The notes beneath the pieces were generated by a model, which did not search any database, was not told the origin of the DNA, and was given only the letters and a program-made list of their open reading frames with translations. The translations under genes were made by a program, and so were the position numbers. Source: an uncultured Flavobacteriaceae bacterium (GTDB taxonomy: Bacteria > Bacteroidota > Bacteroidia > Flavobacteriales > Flavobacteriaceae). Taken from it: a stretch of DNA of 44,044 nt. Of the stretch, positions 1 through 7,691 are shown one piece after another. The stretch is from assembly GCA_938010765.1 (NCBI GenBank), contig CALLVX010000126.1:1-44044 (forward strand), in the 5' to 3' direction. The stretch's first letter is position 1, and each line of letters opens with the position of its first letter.

Positions 1-196
1 ATGATTGTCGGCAATCAGAACTTTAATCATAATACAGGTTTATATCTATTTGGTACGTGGTTGGCATGTCCCATAATACTGACATGCAATGTAAGGCTTA
101 ATACTTAAACTCTTTATCAAAAATGCAATTTTTTTTACACATTTTGCCGTTTTTACTATTTTATTCGACTATACCACAACAATTTAGGTTAAGATG

Positions 197-985
197 TCAC
201 AAAAATGAAAGAGGAATCCTACAAACAGGTATAGGGTCTATCTTGTGCCTGTTTGCATTGTTGAATCTTGTAAATATAGCAAAAACTTCTTTTTCTCTTC
301 CTAAAAAGTCTTCTGTAGTTTTTCCTAAGTCCTTCATTTTCATAGCCCATTCCAATTCGGGGTAGGATGCTCCTATTTGATCTTCATCGGTTCGATCGTC
401 GCCCCAAAGCCCGTCGGTCGGTGCTGCGGCAATGATTTCGTCGTTAACTCCAAGAAGCTTTCCAATGTCGTATACTTGGGTCTTTAAAAGGTCTGCTATT
501 GGGCTAAGGTCAACACCACCATCCCCATATTTAGTATAGAACCCTACGCCAAAGTCTTCTACCTTGTTGCCAGTGCCGGCAACAAGGTACCCTTGCAGGG
601 CCGCAAAATAATACAAGCTCGTCATACGAAGCCGCGCTCTGGTATTGGCCAACGACATAAAGCGTTCCTCTTCATTCTCAACCGCGGGAAAGGAGGAGAC
701 CAAACTGTCAAAAACAGGGGTGAGGTTTACTTCCTGCCTTTTTACATTGTCGAAATTTTCCTGAAGCCACTCGATATGGCGCGATGCGCGACTGGCTTGA
801 TTTACTGCTTGGTGTATAGGCATTTCAAGACATAATAGGTCTAGGCCGGTTTTAGCGCATAAGGTAGAAGTCACTGCTGAGTCGATACCTCCAGAGATAC
901 CGATTACAAAACCTTTCATATTCGCTTTGATGGCATACGCTTTCAGCCATGCGACAATATGGTCTGTTACTTTTTCGGTTTGCAT
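197..985 (-). CDS. nadE: NH3-dependent NAD+ synthetase
   Basis: This enzyme makes NAD+ from nicotinate adenine dinucleotide, ATP and ammonia in the cytoplasm, the last step of NAD synthesis. The 262-residue protein has the pyrophosphate-loop motif SGGIDSA at residues 31-37 and the conserved blocks LANTRARLRM and GTGNKVEDFGVGFYTKYGDGG. It has no N-terminal glutaminase domain, so it is the short ammonia-using form. The ATG at 985 is followed by a normal family N-terminus. It is divergent from gldB, an arrangement seen in other flavobacteria. The C-terminal end (PVCRIPLSF) is intact. Confidence 0.96.
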   Translation of the reverse strand: MQTEKVTDHIVAWLKAYAIKANMKGFVIGISGGIDSAVTSTLCAKTGLDLLCLEMPIHQAVNQASRASRHIEWLQENFDNVKRQEVNLTPVFDSLVSSFPAVENEEERFMSLANTRARLRMTSLYYFAALQGYLVAGTGNKVEDFGVGFYTKYGDGGVDLSPIADLLKTQVYDIGKLLGVNDEIIAAAPTDGLWGDDRTDEDQIGASYPELEWAMKMKDLGKTTEDFLGREKEVFAIFTRFNNANRHKIDPIPVCRIPLSFL

Positions 986-1010
986 AGAAGAGCTTATAGT
1001 TTAAAACGAT

Positions 1011-1018
1011 TAACTTTG
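1011..1018 (+). promoter_or_regulatory. -7 promoter element for gldBC
   Basis: TAACTTTG matches the Bacteroidota -7 consensus TAnnTTTG exactly and lies 22 bases before the gldB ATG. No convincing -33 TTTG sits at the usual spacing, so this is a motif-based call only. Confidence 0.5.
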
Positions 1019-1039
1019 CCCCGTAAAAATAGAGTGTAG

Positions 1040-2038
1040 ATGCGTAAAACGAAAATCAATACGGTATTTCTTGGTCGCCTTGGGGTATTTTTTATCACAT
1101 TGACATTGTTTATTGCAATATTAAGCTGTGGTAATAATTCGAAGGTAGCCAAAGAAATTGCCGAAATTCCGGTAAATCTTCAAATCATCCGTTTTGATCA
1201 GGAATTTGATGGATCAACGCTGGCCGATATTCCGACATTAAAGAAAAAATACCCGTATCTGTTTCCGACAAGATATGCCGATAGCATTTGGGAGGCGATG
1301 TTGACCGATTCATTGCAACGTGTTATTCGCAAAGAGGTGAGTACGGTTTTTCCCGATTTTAATATGCAAAAGGCCGAGTTAGAATCGCTCTATAAACATA
1401 TGAAGTACTATTTCCCAAGATTTCAAGAACCGAAGGTGATCACCCTGACCAATAATGTTGAGTATCAAAATAGAATTATAGCAACAGATACTTTAGTACT
1501 GATAGGGTTGGATAATTATTTGGGACCCCAGCATGAATTCTATCAAGGCATGTCGGGGTATATTGCTGCAGATTTGGACAAAGAACTGCTGGTGTCGGAT
1601 ATCGCCGCATCTTTGGCAAAGAAAGTAGTATCCAAACCTAAAGACCGTAGTTTTCTGGCGCAAATGGTGTATTATGGGAAAGAGCTTTATCTCAAAGACC
1701 AATTAATGCCAATTCTTGAAGATGCTAAGAAAATAGGATATTCCGAAAGCCAATTAGATTGGGCCGAAATTAATGAGGAGCCTATTTGGCGAAATTTTAT
1801 AGAGAACGAGTATTTGTACAGTACCGATAATAAGCTAAACACCCGTTTTTTAGACCCGGCCCCTTTTTCCAAATTTGGACTGGAACACGACAATGAGTCA
1901 CCGGGTCGCATAGGCCGGTTTATCGGCTGGCAGATTGTGCGGGCCTTCATGGATAAAAATTCGATTACACTTCCTCAATTATTGAACTTGTCGGCAGACG
2001 ATATTTTCAAAAGAAGTAATTACAAACCCAAAAGATAA
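1040..2038 (+). CDS. gldB: Gliding motility lipoprotein GldB
   Basis: GldB is a lipoprotein required for gliding in Flavobacterium johnsoniae, where gliding is tied to the type IX secretion machinery; its biochemical role is not settled. The 332-residue protein begins with a charged N-terminus and a hydrophobic stretch ending in a lipobox (ILSC, Cys30), so it should be lipidated. The body contains the family pattern around PVNLQIIRFDQEF, and GRFIGWQIVRAFM near the C-terminus. Its stop overlaps the gldC start (TAATG), indicating translational coupling. It is divergent from nadE. Identification rests on the protein pattern and on the gldC neighbour. Confidence 0.93.
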   Translation: MRKTKINTVFLGRLGVFFITLTLFIAILSCGNNSKVAKEIAEIPVNLQIIRFDQEFDGSTLADIPTLKKKYPYLFPTRYADSIWEAMLTDSLQRVIRKEVSTVFPDFNMQKAELESLYKHMKYYFPRFQEPKVITLTNNVEYQNRIIATDTLVLIGLDNYLGPQHEFYQGMSGYIAADLDKELLVSDIAASLAKKVVSKPKDRSFLAQMVYYGKELYLKDQLMPILEDAKKIGYSESQLDWAEINEEPIWRNFIENEYLYSTDNKLNTRFLDPAPFSKFGLEHDNESPGRIGRFIGWQIVRAFMDKNSITLPQLLNLSADDIFKRSNYKPKR

Positions 2039-2373
2039 TGGCAAAATTGCATAGCTCAGAAATTACCCTTCGAGTAGGGTTAGACGAAAATCGAGTACCC
2101 GAAACACTCAATTGGTCGGCAGAAGACGGCGGTATCGATAATGAAGAGGCAAAAGCGATGTTTCTTTCGGTCTGGGACAGTAAAAATAAAGAGTCGCTAA
2201 AAATTGATCTATGGACCAAGGATATGCCAGTAGATGAAATGAAGATTTTCTTTCACCAGACCTTGGTAGCAATGTCAGATACCTTTATGAAGGCTACACA
2301 GGATGAAAAAATGACGGCCACTATGAAAGATTTTTGTGCGTATTTTGAAGAAAAGATGGAATTGAAGGAGTAG
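2038..2373 (+). CDS. gldC: Gliding motility protein GldC
   Basis: GldC is a small cytoplasmic protein that supports gliding in flavobacteria and is normally encoded directly after gldB. The 111-residue product has no signal peptide or membrane segment. It opens with the family-typical SSEITLRVGLDENRVPETLNW and reads through to a charged C-terminus. Its ATG shares one base with the gldB stop. The next gene is convergent and starts reading only a few bases beyond the stop. Confidence 0.93.
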   Translation: MAKLHSSEITLRVGLDENRVPETLNWSAEDGGIDNEEAKAMFLSVWDSKNKESLKIDLWTKDMPVDEMKIFFHQTLVAMSDTFMKATQDEKMTATMKDFCAYFEEKMELKE

Positions 2374-2381
2374 GTTAGCGC

Positions 2382-2896
2382 TTATACTAGTTTTCTTGTC
2401 ATTACAATATTCTCATCGGTATTGGTCTCCATTACAAAATAAACGGTGCTTACTTTGTTGTGTCCTTGGAGCTCATAGAAAGCAATGGCGCGGGTTTTTC
2501 GAATAGACTTCAAGACAAATGTGGTCATACCAGTTCTGTATCACTATTGTTTTAATCTCTTTAAGCAATATGTCCTACAGAGCGGCCATGGAATTGTTCT
2601 AGAACATACAACTTATCGAGTTCTGGCATTTCAATGTTTCGCACTCTACAATTACTCTTGTGAATAACCTGTGCTATTCCTATGGGATTATCCGTGAAAT
2701 AGGCAATGAGCAAAGACTGGTCTTTTCGTTCAATATTTAATGCGACCACCTTGGGGGAAAATTTTTGCGAAACAAAGTTTGTGAATTCATGACTAATACC
2801 CTCTTTGGCATAGGTTTGAAGATATACTTGCTTGAAGAGCAGTGATATTCCTATAGCATCATCCACCGGCGGTATTCGATACAGGATTTCATACAT
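2382..2896 (-). pseudogene. GNAT-family N-acetyltransferase, frameshifted
   Basis: An acetyl-CoA-dependent N-acetyltransferase would be encoded here, but the frame is broken. The ATG at 2896 gives 111 residues ending in the acetyl-CoA-binding region (ELDKLYVLEQFHGRSVGHI), then a stop at 2561-2563. The expected continuation LKEIKT...HICLEVYSKN lies in a second frame. The typical TRAIAFYELQGHNKVS...MTRKLV C-terminus lies in a third frame, ending with a stop at 2382-2384. Two small indels, near 2565 and around 2475-2485, would restore one reading frame of about 170 residues, the usual GNAT length. It may be a recent pseudogene or an assembly error. It is convergent with gldC. Confidence 0.8.
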
Positions 2897-2975
2897 GGGT
2901 CCCGCAATCTATTATGTTGGAACAAGTGAGGTTTACAAAGAATAAAGGTATTAAAAAACGACCGGGCCTAGTACA

Positions 2976-3776
2976 TTATTTTAGACTTGTTATCTCTTCC
3001 GAGATTATTCTAGACAGTTCTTTCAAGCTATCCTTCTCATAAAGAGAAGGCAGGTCTTTTAATGCCGTACCAATGGGTGCTTCGTAATTAATATAATCTT
3101 GAAACCGGATGCCATCTACCGTTCGCGGATTGTAGGCACTTCTGAATCGCACCCCTCCCTCGTTTGTACTATAGCTATAGGCTAGGTAGTCGACAGTCTT
3201 CGTCTCATGATGAATCCAGTAATGAAAGTTGTCGTCAAAATCGGTACCGCCCCCTTCCTGTTTAAAGGTAATTCCTAAAATGTCATAGTGTACCCCCCTA
3301 ATCATGGTAGTGCCCTCATAGGTTTTAGTTACGGCCTTGTCGTTCAATTTATGAGGTAAGGTGGCAAAATAAATAACAGAGTTCAGTGCTTCGGAATACT
3401 TGGCGATATCTTTGTTTGACAAACTTACTTCTGAACCGTTGATCGTGCGGGTTAACCTTCCGTTTTCGAGTATATCATAAATTTCATCCCCATCTTTGGT
3501 GCTCTTTACGGTATACTTGTAGCGCCCCTTTTCATTTTTAAAGGTGTATTTCTTCTTTCGAAAGTTGAGCGTGTAATGGGCTTGATCATATAAATCACCA
3601 CCATGGGCGGCAATGGTTTCGTTTAAAAGAATTTGTTCCTTGCTACTAGTTTCTTTCACCATAGAAATTGTTTCGGAAACTTCCGAACCTGCCGCCTTTT
3701 CTTTTTTGGTGGTTGTTTGGCAGGCACTGAGTACTGCTAAAGCAACTATTGCATATGATTTGGATAAATAGGTCAT
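2976..3776 (-). CDS. Putative lipoprotein of the DUF6503 type
   Basis: The 266-residue protein has a short N-terminus, a hydrophobic segment and a lipobox LSAC (Cys19), so it should be a membrane-anchored lipoprotein on the outer face of a membrane. The rest is a predicted soluble beta-rich domain starting about residue 48 (LNETIAAHGGDLYDQAHYTLNFR). I recall this pattern from the Bacteroidota family DUF6503, whose function is unknown; that assignment is from memory. The gene lies 21 bases behind the glyoxalase-like gene and is probably co-transcribed with it. Confidence 0.75.
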   Translation of the reverse strand: MTYLSKSYAIVALAVLSACQTTTKKEKAAGSEVSETISMVKETSSKEQILLNETIAAHGGDLYDQAHYTLNFRKKKYTFKNEKGRYKYTVKSTKDGDEIYDILENGRLTRTINGSEVSLSNKDIAKYSEALNSVIYFATLPHKLNDKAVTKTYEGTTMIRGVHYDILGITFKQEGGGTDFDDNFHYWIHHETKTVDYLAYSYSTNEGGVRFRSAYNPRTVDGIRFQDYINYEAPIGTALKDLPSLYEKDSLKELSRIISEEITSLK

Positions 3777-3797
3777 TCCTGGTAGGTAGAATTAAGG

Positions 3798-4442
3798 TTA
3801 TAAGATTACCCGCCCGCAGGGGGATTCTAATTGCAGTTTTAGGGCCGGTTCTTCTCCTTTGTCGATACATAGGTCAAATCCTAACTTTTTAAAAAGGTCG
3901 GTGAAAATTTCTGGCTGAGGGTGTGTTCCCGTAAGAGCAACAAACGAACAGTTCATATTTGGAAGCATATCGGAAGGATGCCGCTCGCTTTTACTCCAAT
4001 CTATAATAAAGGGAACCACTTCCACTTCAGGATCTGCCAAAGGCATTAAAAGCTCCCAACTTAAAAGGGTTCCTTGCTTGTTGTTTCTTGATCCTTGTTT
4101 TAAATCACCCATTTGGGAATGGTATTTTTTTAAGGTTTCGCGATCATTTCGCAACGAATCCGATTTCAGCGCCCATCGTGTAATTTGATTTTTGGTCAAG
4201 CAGTCCACGCCCATCCACCGCGGTTTTGAGGCAGTGGTATTCGTTTCATCGGCGGCTAAAAGTTCTAGGTATATCCCCTTGTCTAAATTGATTAAGGCAT
4301 TTTTGGTGCCAAAACTCTGGTGGTTTCCACCAAAAAGGGGACGCACCCCTAACAATGATTCAAAGGTGTTCATCGCTACTTCTAGATCGGCAACGCTGTA
4401 AACAATATGATCAATACGTTTTTTGATACTGTTATCTTTTAT
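3798..4442 (-). CDS. Glyoxalase-like (VOC superfamily) protein, start uncertain
   Basis: This is a vicinal-oxygen-chelate fold protein of the Glyoxalase_3-like kind; its substrate cannot be read from sequence. The first ATG (4373) would cut off the first beta strand. The codons upstream in the same frame read KKRIDHIVYSVADLEVA, which is the standard VOC N-terminus with the metal-binding His. The frame stays open well beyond 4600 with no in-frame ATG, and also without GTG or TTG in the stretch I read. I therefore give a provisional start at an ATA (4442); an ATT or ATC between 4415 and 4427 is equally possible, as is loss of the real start. A second conserved block is FVALTGTHPQPEIF near residue 160. 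Confidence 0.6.
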   Translation of the reverse strand: MKDNSIKKRIDHIVYSVADLEVAMNTFESLLGVRPLFGGNHQSFGTKNALINLDKGIYLELLAADETNTTASKPRWMGVDCLTKNQITRWALKSDSLRNDRETLKKYHSQMGDLKQGSRNNKQGTLLSWELLMPLADPEVEVVPFIIDWSKSERHPSDMLPNMNCSFVALTGTHPQPEIFTDLFKKLGFDLCIDKGEEPALKLQLESPCGRVIL

Positions 4443-4590
4443 GGTTACAAAGGTATGTGATATAGAGTCTTCATTTAGAATTGATGTGCCTATGGGTTTA
4501 AAAAAGAAAAGCTGACGGATTCTAAAAGCGAGTTTCCGAAAAGTACCATTTATTCTCCCGTAACGACTACAATAGCTGTGAAGTACAAAA

Positions 4591-4598
4591 TACCTTTG
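4591..4598 (+). promoter_or_regulatory. -7 promoter element for the SDR operon
   Basis: TACCTTTG fits the Bacteroidota -7 consensus TAnnTTTG and ends 28 bases before the SDR start codon. A matching -33 element was not evident. Confidence 0.45.
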
Positions 4599-4626
4599 TG
4601 GTTCAATAATTTAAAAAATAGCTAAA

Positions 4627-5376
4627 ATGAGTAAAAGAGCATTAATAATCGGTGGAAGTAGTGGAATAGGAAAAGCGACTGCTGAGAATTTGTTGAACAT
4701 TGGTGTAGAAGTGAATGTGGTGGGCACCAAGCCCGAAAAACTAAAAGCATTTGAAAATAGTGCCTCCGGGACTTTGGTGACACATAAGGTAGATATTACG
4801 AATAGTGCGGAGATGGATGTGTTGAACACAACAATCGAAGCATGGGATAATTTAGATTATTTGGTGAACGCATCGGGTATTTTTGGCCCCAAGCCATTTC
4901 TAGATCATACTGCGGCAGATTACGATTCCTATATGAATCTGAACAAAGGGTTCTTTTTTATTACCCAAACGGCTGCAAAAAAAATGGCGGCTACCAACGG
5001 GGGCGCTATTGTGAATGTGGGTTCTATGTGGGCCAAACAAGCGGTAAAAGCAACACCTTCTTCGGCATACTCAATGCAAAAGGCGGGTTTGCATTCCCTT
5101 ACACAGCATTTGGCAATGGAATTGGCGGATCATAAAATAAGGGTAAACGCCGTTTCGCCGGCAGTAGTAGAGACGCCAGTATATGATGGGGTCTTTGGAG
5201 GCAAGGCAGAAGCACATGAGGCCCTGCAAGGTTTTCACGGTTTTCACCCGATAGGCCGATATGGAACGCCCGAAGATGTTGCGAACACAATTAGCTTTTT
5301 ACTTTCTGACCAAGCATCATGGGTAACCGGGGCTATCTGGGATACCGACGGTGGCGTAATGTCGGGTAGAAATTAA
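4627..5376 (+). CDS. SDR-family NAD(P)-dependent oxidoreductase
   Basis: This is a classical short-chain dehydrogenase/reductase that oxidises or reduces an alcohol/carbonyl with NAD(P). The 249 residues carry the nucleotide-binding GGSSGIG (9-15), NASG (81-84), Asn104, Ser133 and the catalytic Tyr148-x3-Lys152 (YSMQK), so the active site is complete. The C-terminal block [17 protein letters not shown] is typical. It is the first gene of a plus-strand set with an AhpD-like protein, a flavin amine oxidase and an AraC regulator. The substrate is unknown. Confidence 0.9.
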   Translation: MSKRALIIGGSSGIGKATAENLLNIGVEVNVVGTKPEKLKAFENSASGTLVTHKVDITNSAEMDVLNTTIEAWDNLDYLVNASGIFGPKPFLDHTAADYDSYMNLNKGFFFITQTAAKKMAATNGGAIVNVGSMWAKQAVKATPSSAYSMQKAGLHSLTQHLAMELADHKIRVNAVSPAVVETPVYDGVFGGKAEAHEALQGFHGFHPIGRYGTPEDVANTISFLLSDQASWVTGAIWDTDGGVMSGRN

Positions 5377-5405
5377 AACGAACCAATACAAATCTAGTTT
5401 TTGCA

Positions 5406-5430
5406 GGGAAGCGATTATGAATTGCTTCCC
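5406..5430. other. Intergenic hairpin
   Basis: GGGAAGC (5406-5412) pairs perfectly with GCTTCCC (5424-5430), and the inner bases add a G-T pair and ATT/AAT around a 3-base loop. It lies between the SDR and AhpD-like genes. There is no T run, so it is not a normal intrinsic terminator; it could stabilise or process the mRNA. Confidence 0.4.
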
Positions 5431-5456
5431 CGGCGAAGACAAAAAAACGAGAAGTT

Positions 5457-5756
5457 ATGTACAACATGGATAACCTAAAAAAATTGGGTACTTTAGAGCA
5501 GTATGCATCACATGCGATGAAAGCGTATCAGGCCTTGGATGAAGCGGCACTTGCAGCGGGTGTTATTCCCAAAAAATACAAGGAACTTATGGCGGTAGCC
5601 GTTGCATTGACGACACAATGCCCCTATTGTTTGGAAATTCATAAAAAGAACGCCATAAGTGCCGGAGCAACAGTAGAGGAGCTTGCGGAGGCGACTTTCG
5701 TGGCGGCCGCACTATGGGCCGGTGCCGCAGTAGTTCATGGAACACATTTATTGTAA
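5457..5756 (+). CDS. Carboxymuconolactone decarboxylase/AhpD-like protein
   Basis: This small all-helical protein belongs to the CMD/AhpD superfamily, whose members are peroxidase-like thiol proteins or decarboxylases. The 99 residues contain the AhpD-type motif CPYCLEIH, with Cys55, Cys58 and His62. That points to thiol chemistry rather than true decarboxylation. The start could also be the Met at codon 4 (5466). It ends 5 bases before the amine oxidase start, so the two are almost certainly co-transcribed. Confidence 0.88.
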   Translation: MYNMDNLKKLGTLEQYASHAMKAYQALDEAALAAGVIPKKYKELMAVAVALTTQCPYCLEIHKKNAISAGATVEELAEATFVAAALWAGAAVVHGTHLL

Positions 5757-5761
5757 TAGAA

Positions 5762-6808
5762 ATGACAACGTCGTTTTCAAAATATATCATTATCGGAGCG
5801 GGCCTATCGGGCCTTACAGCGGCCTATACTTTACAAAAGGCGGGAGAAAAAGAGGTGACAGTGCTGGAATCCCGAGATAGGGTAGGGGGGCGTATTTTAA
5901 GTAGCAATCAGATAGACTTTGGTGCTACCTGGTTTCAAACGCATCACCATAAGGTTCTAGACTTATTAAACGAACTGGGTATCGAGAAATTTCATCAGTA
6001 TACAAAAGGCAAAAGTGTATTGGTCTATAGTACGATGGGTCCTGAACATTATTTTGAGAATGACCCCAATGCCCCTTCTGCCTATCGTATAGCCGGAGGG
6101 TCTATGGCCATTATTAAAGGATTATCGAAGGCTTTTGAAGAACAGATGCTGCTAAACACAAAGGTAAGTGCCATTCGGCAAACAGGTTCTTTACTCACTG
6201 TTGAAACGGATCAAGGGCTTTTTACTGCCGAAAAAGTAATCATGACAGTTCCACCAAAAATAGCGACCCGCATCAATTTTGAACCCGAACTTCCGAAAGA
6301 GGTAGCCTTGGCAATGGATAAGACCCATACTTGGATGAGCAACGCGATGAAAGTAGGAATCACCTTTTCAAAACCTTTTTGGAAAGACAAAAACTTCTCC
6401 GGTACTTTGATAGGTCAAGTGGGGGCGGTAACCGAACTCTATGACCATACCGATTTCGATAACCGCCACTATGCCCTAATGGGTTTTATCAATGAAGGCT
6501 TGCGAGAGTATTCAGAAGAAGAACGAAAGGCCCGGATATTGACCTATTTAGCGAAGTATCTTGGGGAGGAAGTAATGGGGTATGCTACGTACGAAGAAAA
6601 AGATTGGTCCCAAGATTGGCATACGTCTTACGAAGCCATTAAATCTATTTATATGAGTCCGTCTTATGGAGATCCTTTATTTCAAGAAGGCTATATGAAC
6701 AATATGCTGGTTTTTTCCGGTGCCGAGACTTCCCTTGTCTATGGGGGGTATATGGATGGTGCCATAGCTAGCGGAATTAGAGCTGCCAAACAAGTAATGG
6801 GAGAGTGA
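5762..6808 (+). CDS. Flavin-dependent amine oxidase family protein
   Basis: This FAD enzyme of the monoamine oxidase/phytoene desaturase group probably oxidises an amine or related substrate. The 348-residue form starting at 5762 begins right before the Rossmann fold: GAGLSG at 12-17, the ribose-binding Glu36, then RVGGR at 40-44. The C-terminal FAD-binding block is complete (GAET at 320-323, GGYMDGAIASG at 328-338). A longer frame from 5714 overlaps the preceding gene and adds no conserved residues, so I reject it. There is no signal peptide. The AraC gene starts 6 bases downstream. Confidence 0.88.
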   Translation: MTTSFSKYIIIGAGLSGLTAAYTLQKAGEKEVTVLESRDRVGGRILSSNQIDFGATWFQTHHHKVLDLLNELGIEKFHQYTKGKSVLVYSTMGPEHYFENDPNAPSAYRIAGGSMAIIKGLSKAFEEQMLLNTKVSAIRQTGSLLTVETDQGLFTAEKVIMTVPPKIATRINFEPELPKEVALAMDKTHTWMSNAMKVGITFSKPFWKDKNFSGTLIGQVGAVTELYDHTDFDNRHYALMGFINEGLREYSEEERKARILTYLAKYLGEEVMGYATYEEKDWSQDWHTSYEAIKSIYMSPSYGDPLFQEGYMNNMLVFSGAETSLVYGGYMDGAIASGIRAAKQVMGE

Positions 6809-6814
6809 AATTAG

Positions 6815-7684
6815 ATGGAAAAGAAAGATAAAATAGTACAATACCATCTTCATAAGGCGTATCCAGAGAAGTTGCAGTTCGAACTTTATGATTTAAATTC
6901 GTACCGAAAGAAGAGCGGAGAGCCGGCCGCAAGCCCTCATTCCCATAGTTACTATCAAATTATCTGGTTTTTTGAAGAAGGAGGTACCCATACGGTGGAT
7001 TTTAAAATATTCGATATTAAACAACATACCCTCCTATTCATTGCAAAAGACCAGGTACATGCGTTCGATGATAACCTAGCCGTCAATGGTTGGCTAATTC
7101 ATTTCAATGAGGGTTTTTTTATGCATTCGGATATAGATATTTTTCTGAAATATAATATTTTCAATTCTACCCAAAACCCTTGTTATTCTATTGATATTAA
7201 AACGGTGAAGGTAGGTACTTCTTATATTTCACTGATACGGGAAGAACTAAGTAGAAGAGAGCGTTTTGGATATGAAGAGGTTGTTCGGTTTTTGTTGAAA
7301 TCGTTTTTGATTAATTTGGAACGTATTCATCAAGACGGGGATGCCAAAACTTTTGAGGTTAACAATGCCTATGAGTTACAATTTTACAAGTTCAAAGAGT
7401 TGGTAGAGGAAAACTACCAGAACAATTGTACCGTCAATGCCTATGCCGGTGCTTTGAACGTTTCTTCCAAAACCTTGACAACTATTACCAAAACCGTTGT
7501 TGGGAAAACCCCTGGCACAATTATCTCTGAGCGCATCATACTAGAATCAAAACGATTATTGCGTTACACCACCTTACAAATTGGTGAGATTGCATTTCGT
7601 TTGGGCTTTGAAGATACTTCCTATTTCATCAAATTTTTTAAACGTTATTTGGGCGATTCACCCAACAAGTTTCGAAAAGGATAG
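6815..7684 (+). CDS. AraC-family transcriptional regulator
   Basis: The 289-residue protein has an N-terminal cupin-like sensor region (HSHSYYQIIWF near residue 45, HTLLFIAKDQVHAF near 70-83). At the C-terminus is a two-helix-turn-helix AraC DNA-binding domain from about residue 190, ending with IGEIAFRLGFEDTSYFIKFFKRYLGDSPNKFRKG-type signature residues. It is the last gene of the SDR/AhpD/amine-oxidase set, so it probably controls those genes in response to their substrate. It converges on the PhoD-like gene with only 7 bases between the two stops. Confidence 0.92.
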   Translation: MEKKDKIVQYHLHKAYPEKLQFELYDLNSYRKKSGEPAASPHSHSYYQIIWFFEEGGTHTVDFKIFDIKQHTLLFIAKDQVHAFDDNLAVNGWLIHFNEGFFMHSDIDIFLKYNIFNSTQNPCYSIDIKTVKVGTSYISLIREELSRRERFGYEEVVRFLLKSFLINLERIHQDGDAKTFEVNNAYELQFYKFKELVEENYQNNCTVNAYAGALNVSSKTLTTITKTVVGKTPGTIISERIILESKRLLRYTTLQIGEIAFRLGFEDTSYFIKFFKRYLGDSPNKFRKG

Positions 7685-7691
7685 TGAGTGA

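Noticed and set aside
1..196. Possible short gene at the left edge (open from base 1 to 108)
   Set aside because: Thirty-five codons with no recognisable pattern; it cannot be distinguished from chance.
5714..6808. 364-residue form of the amine oxidase
   Set aside because: The extra 16 codons overlap the AhpD-like gene and carry no conserved residues; the ATG at 5762 precedes the Rossmann fold directly.
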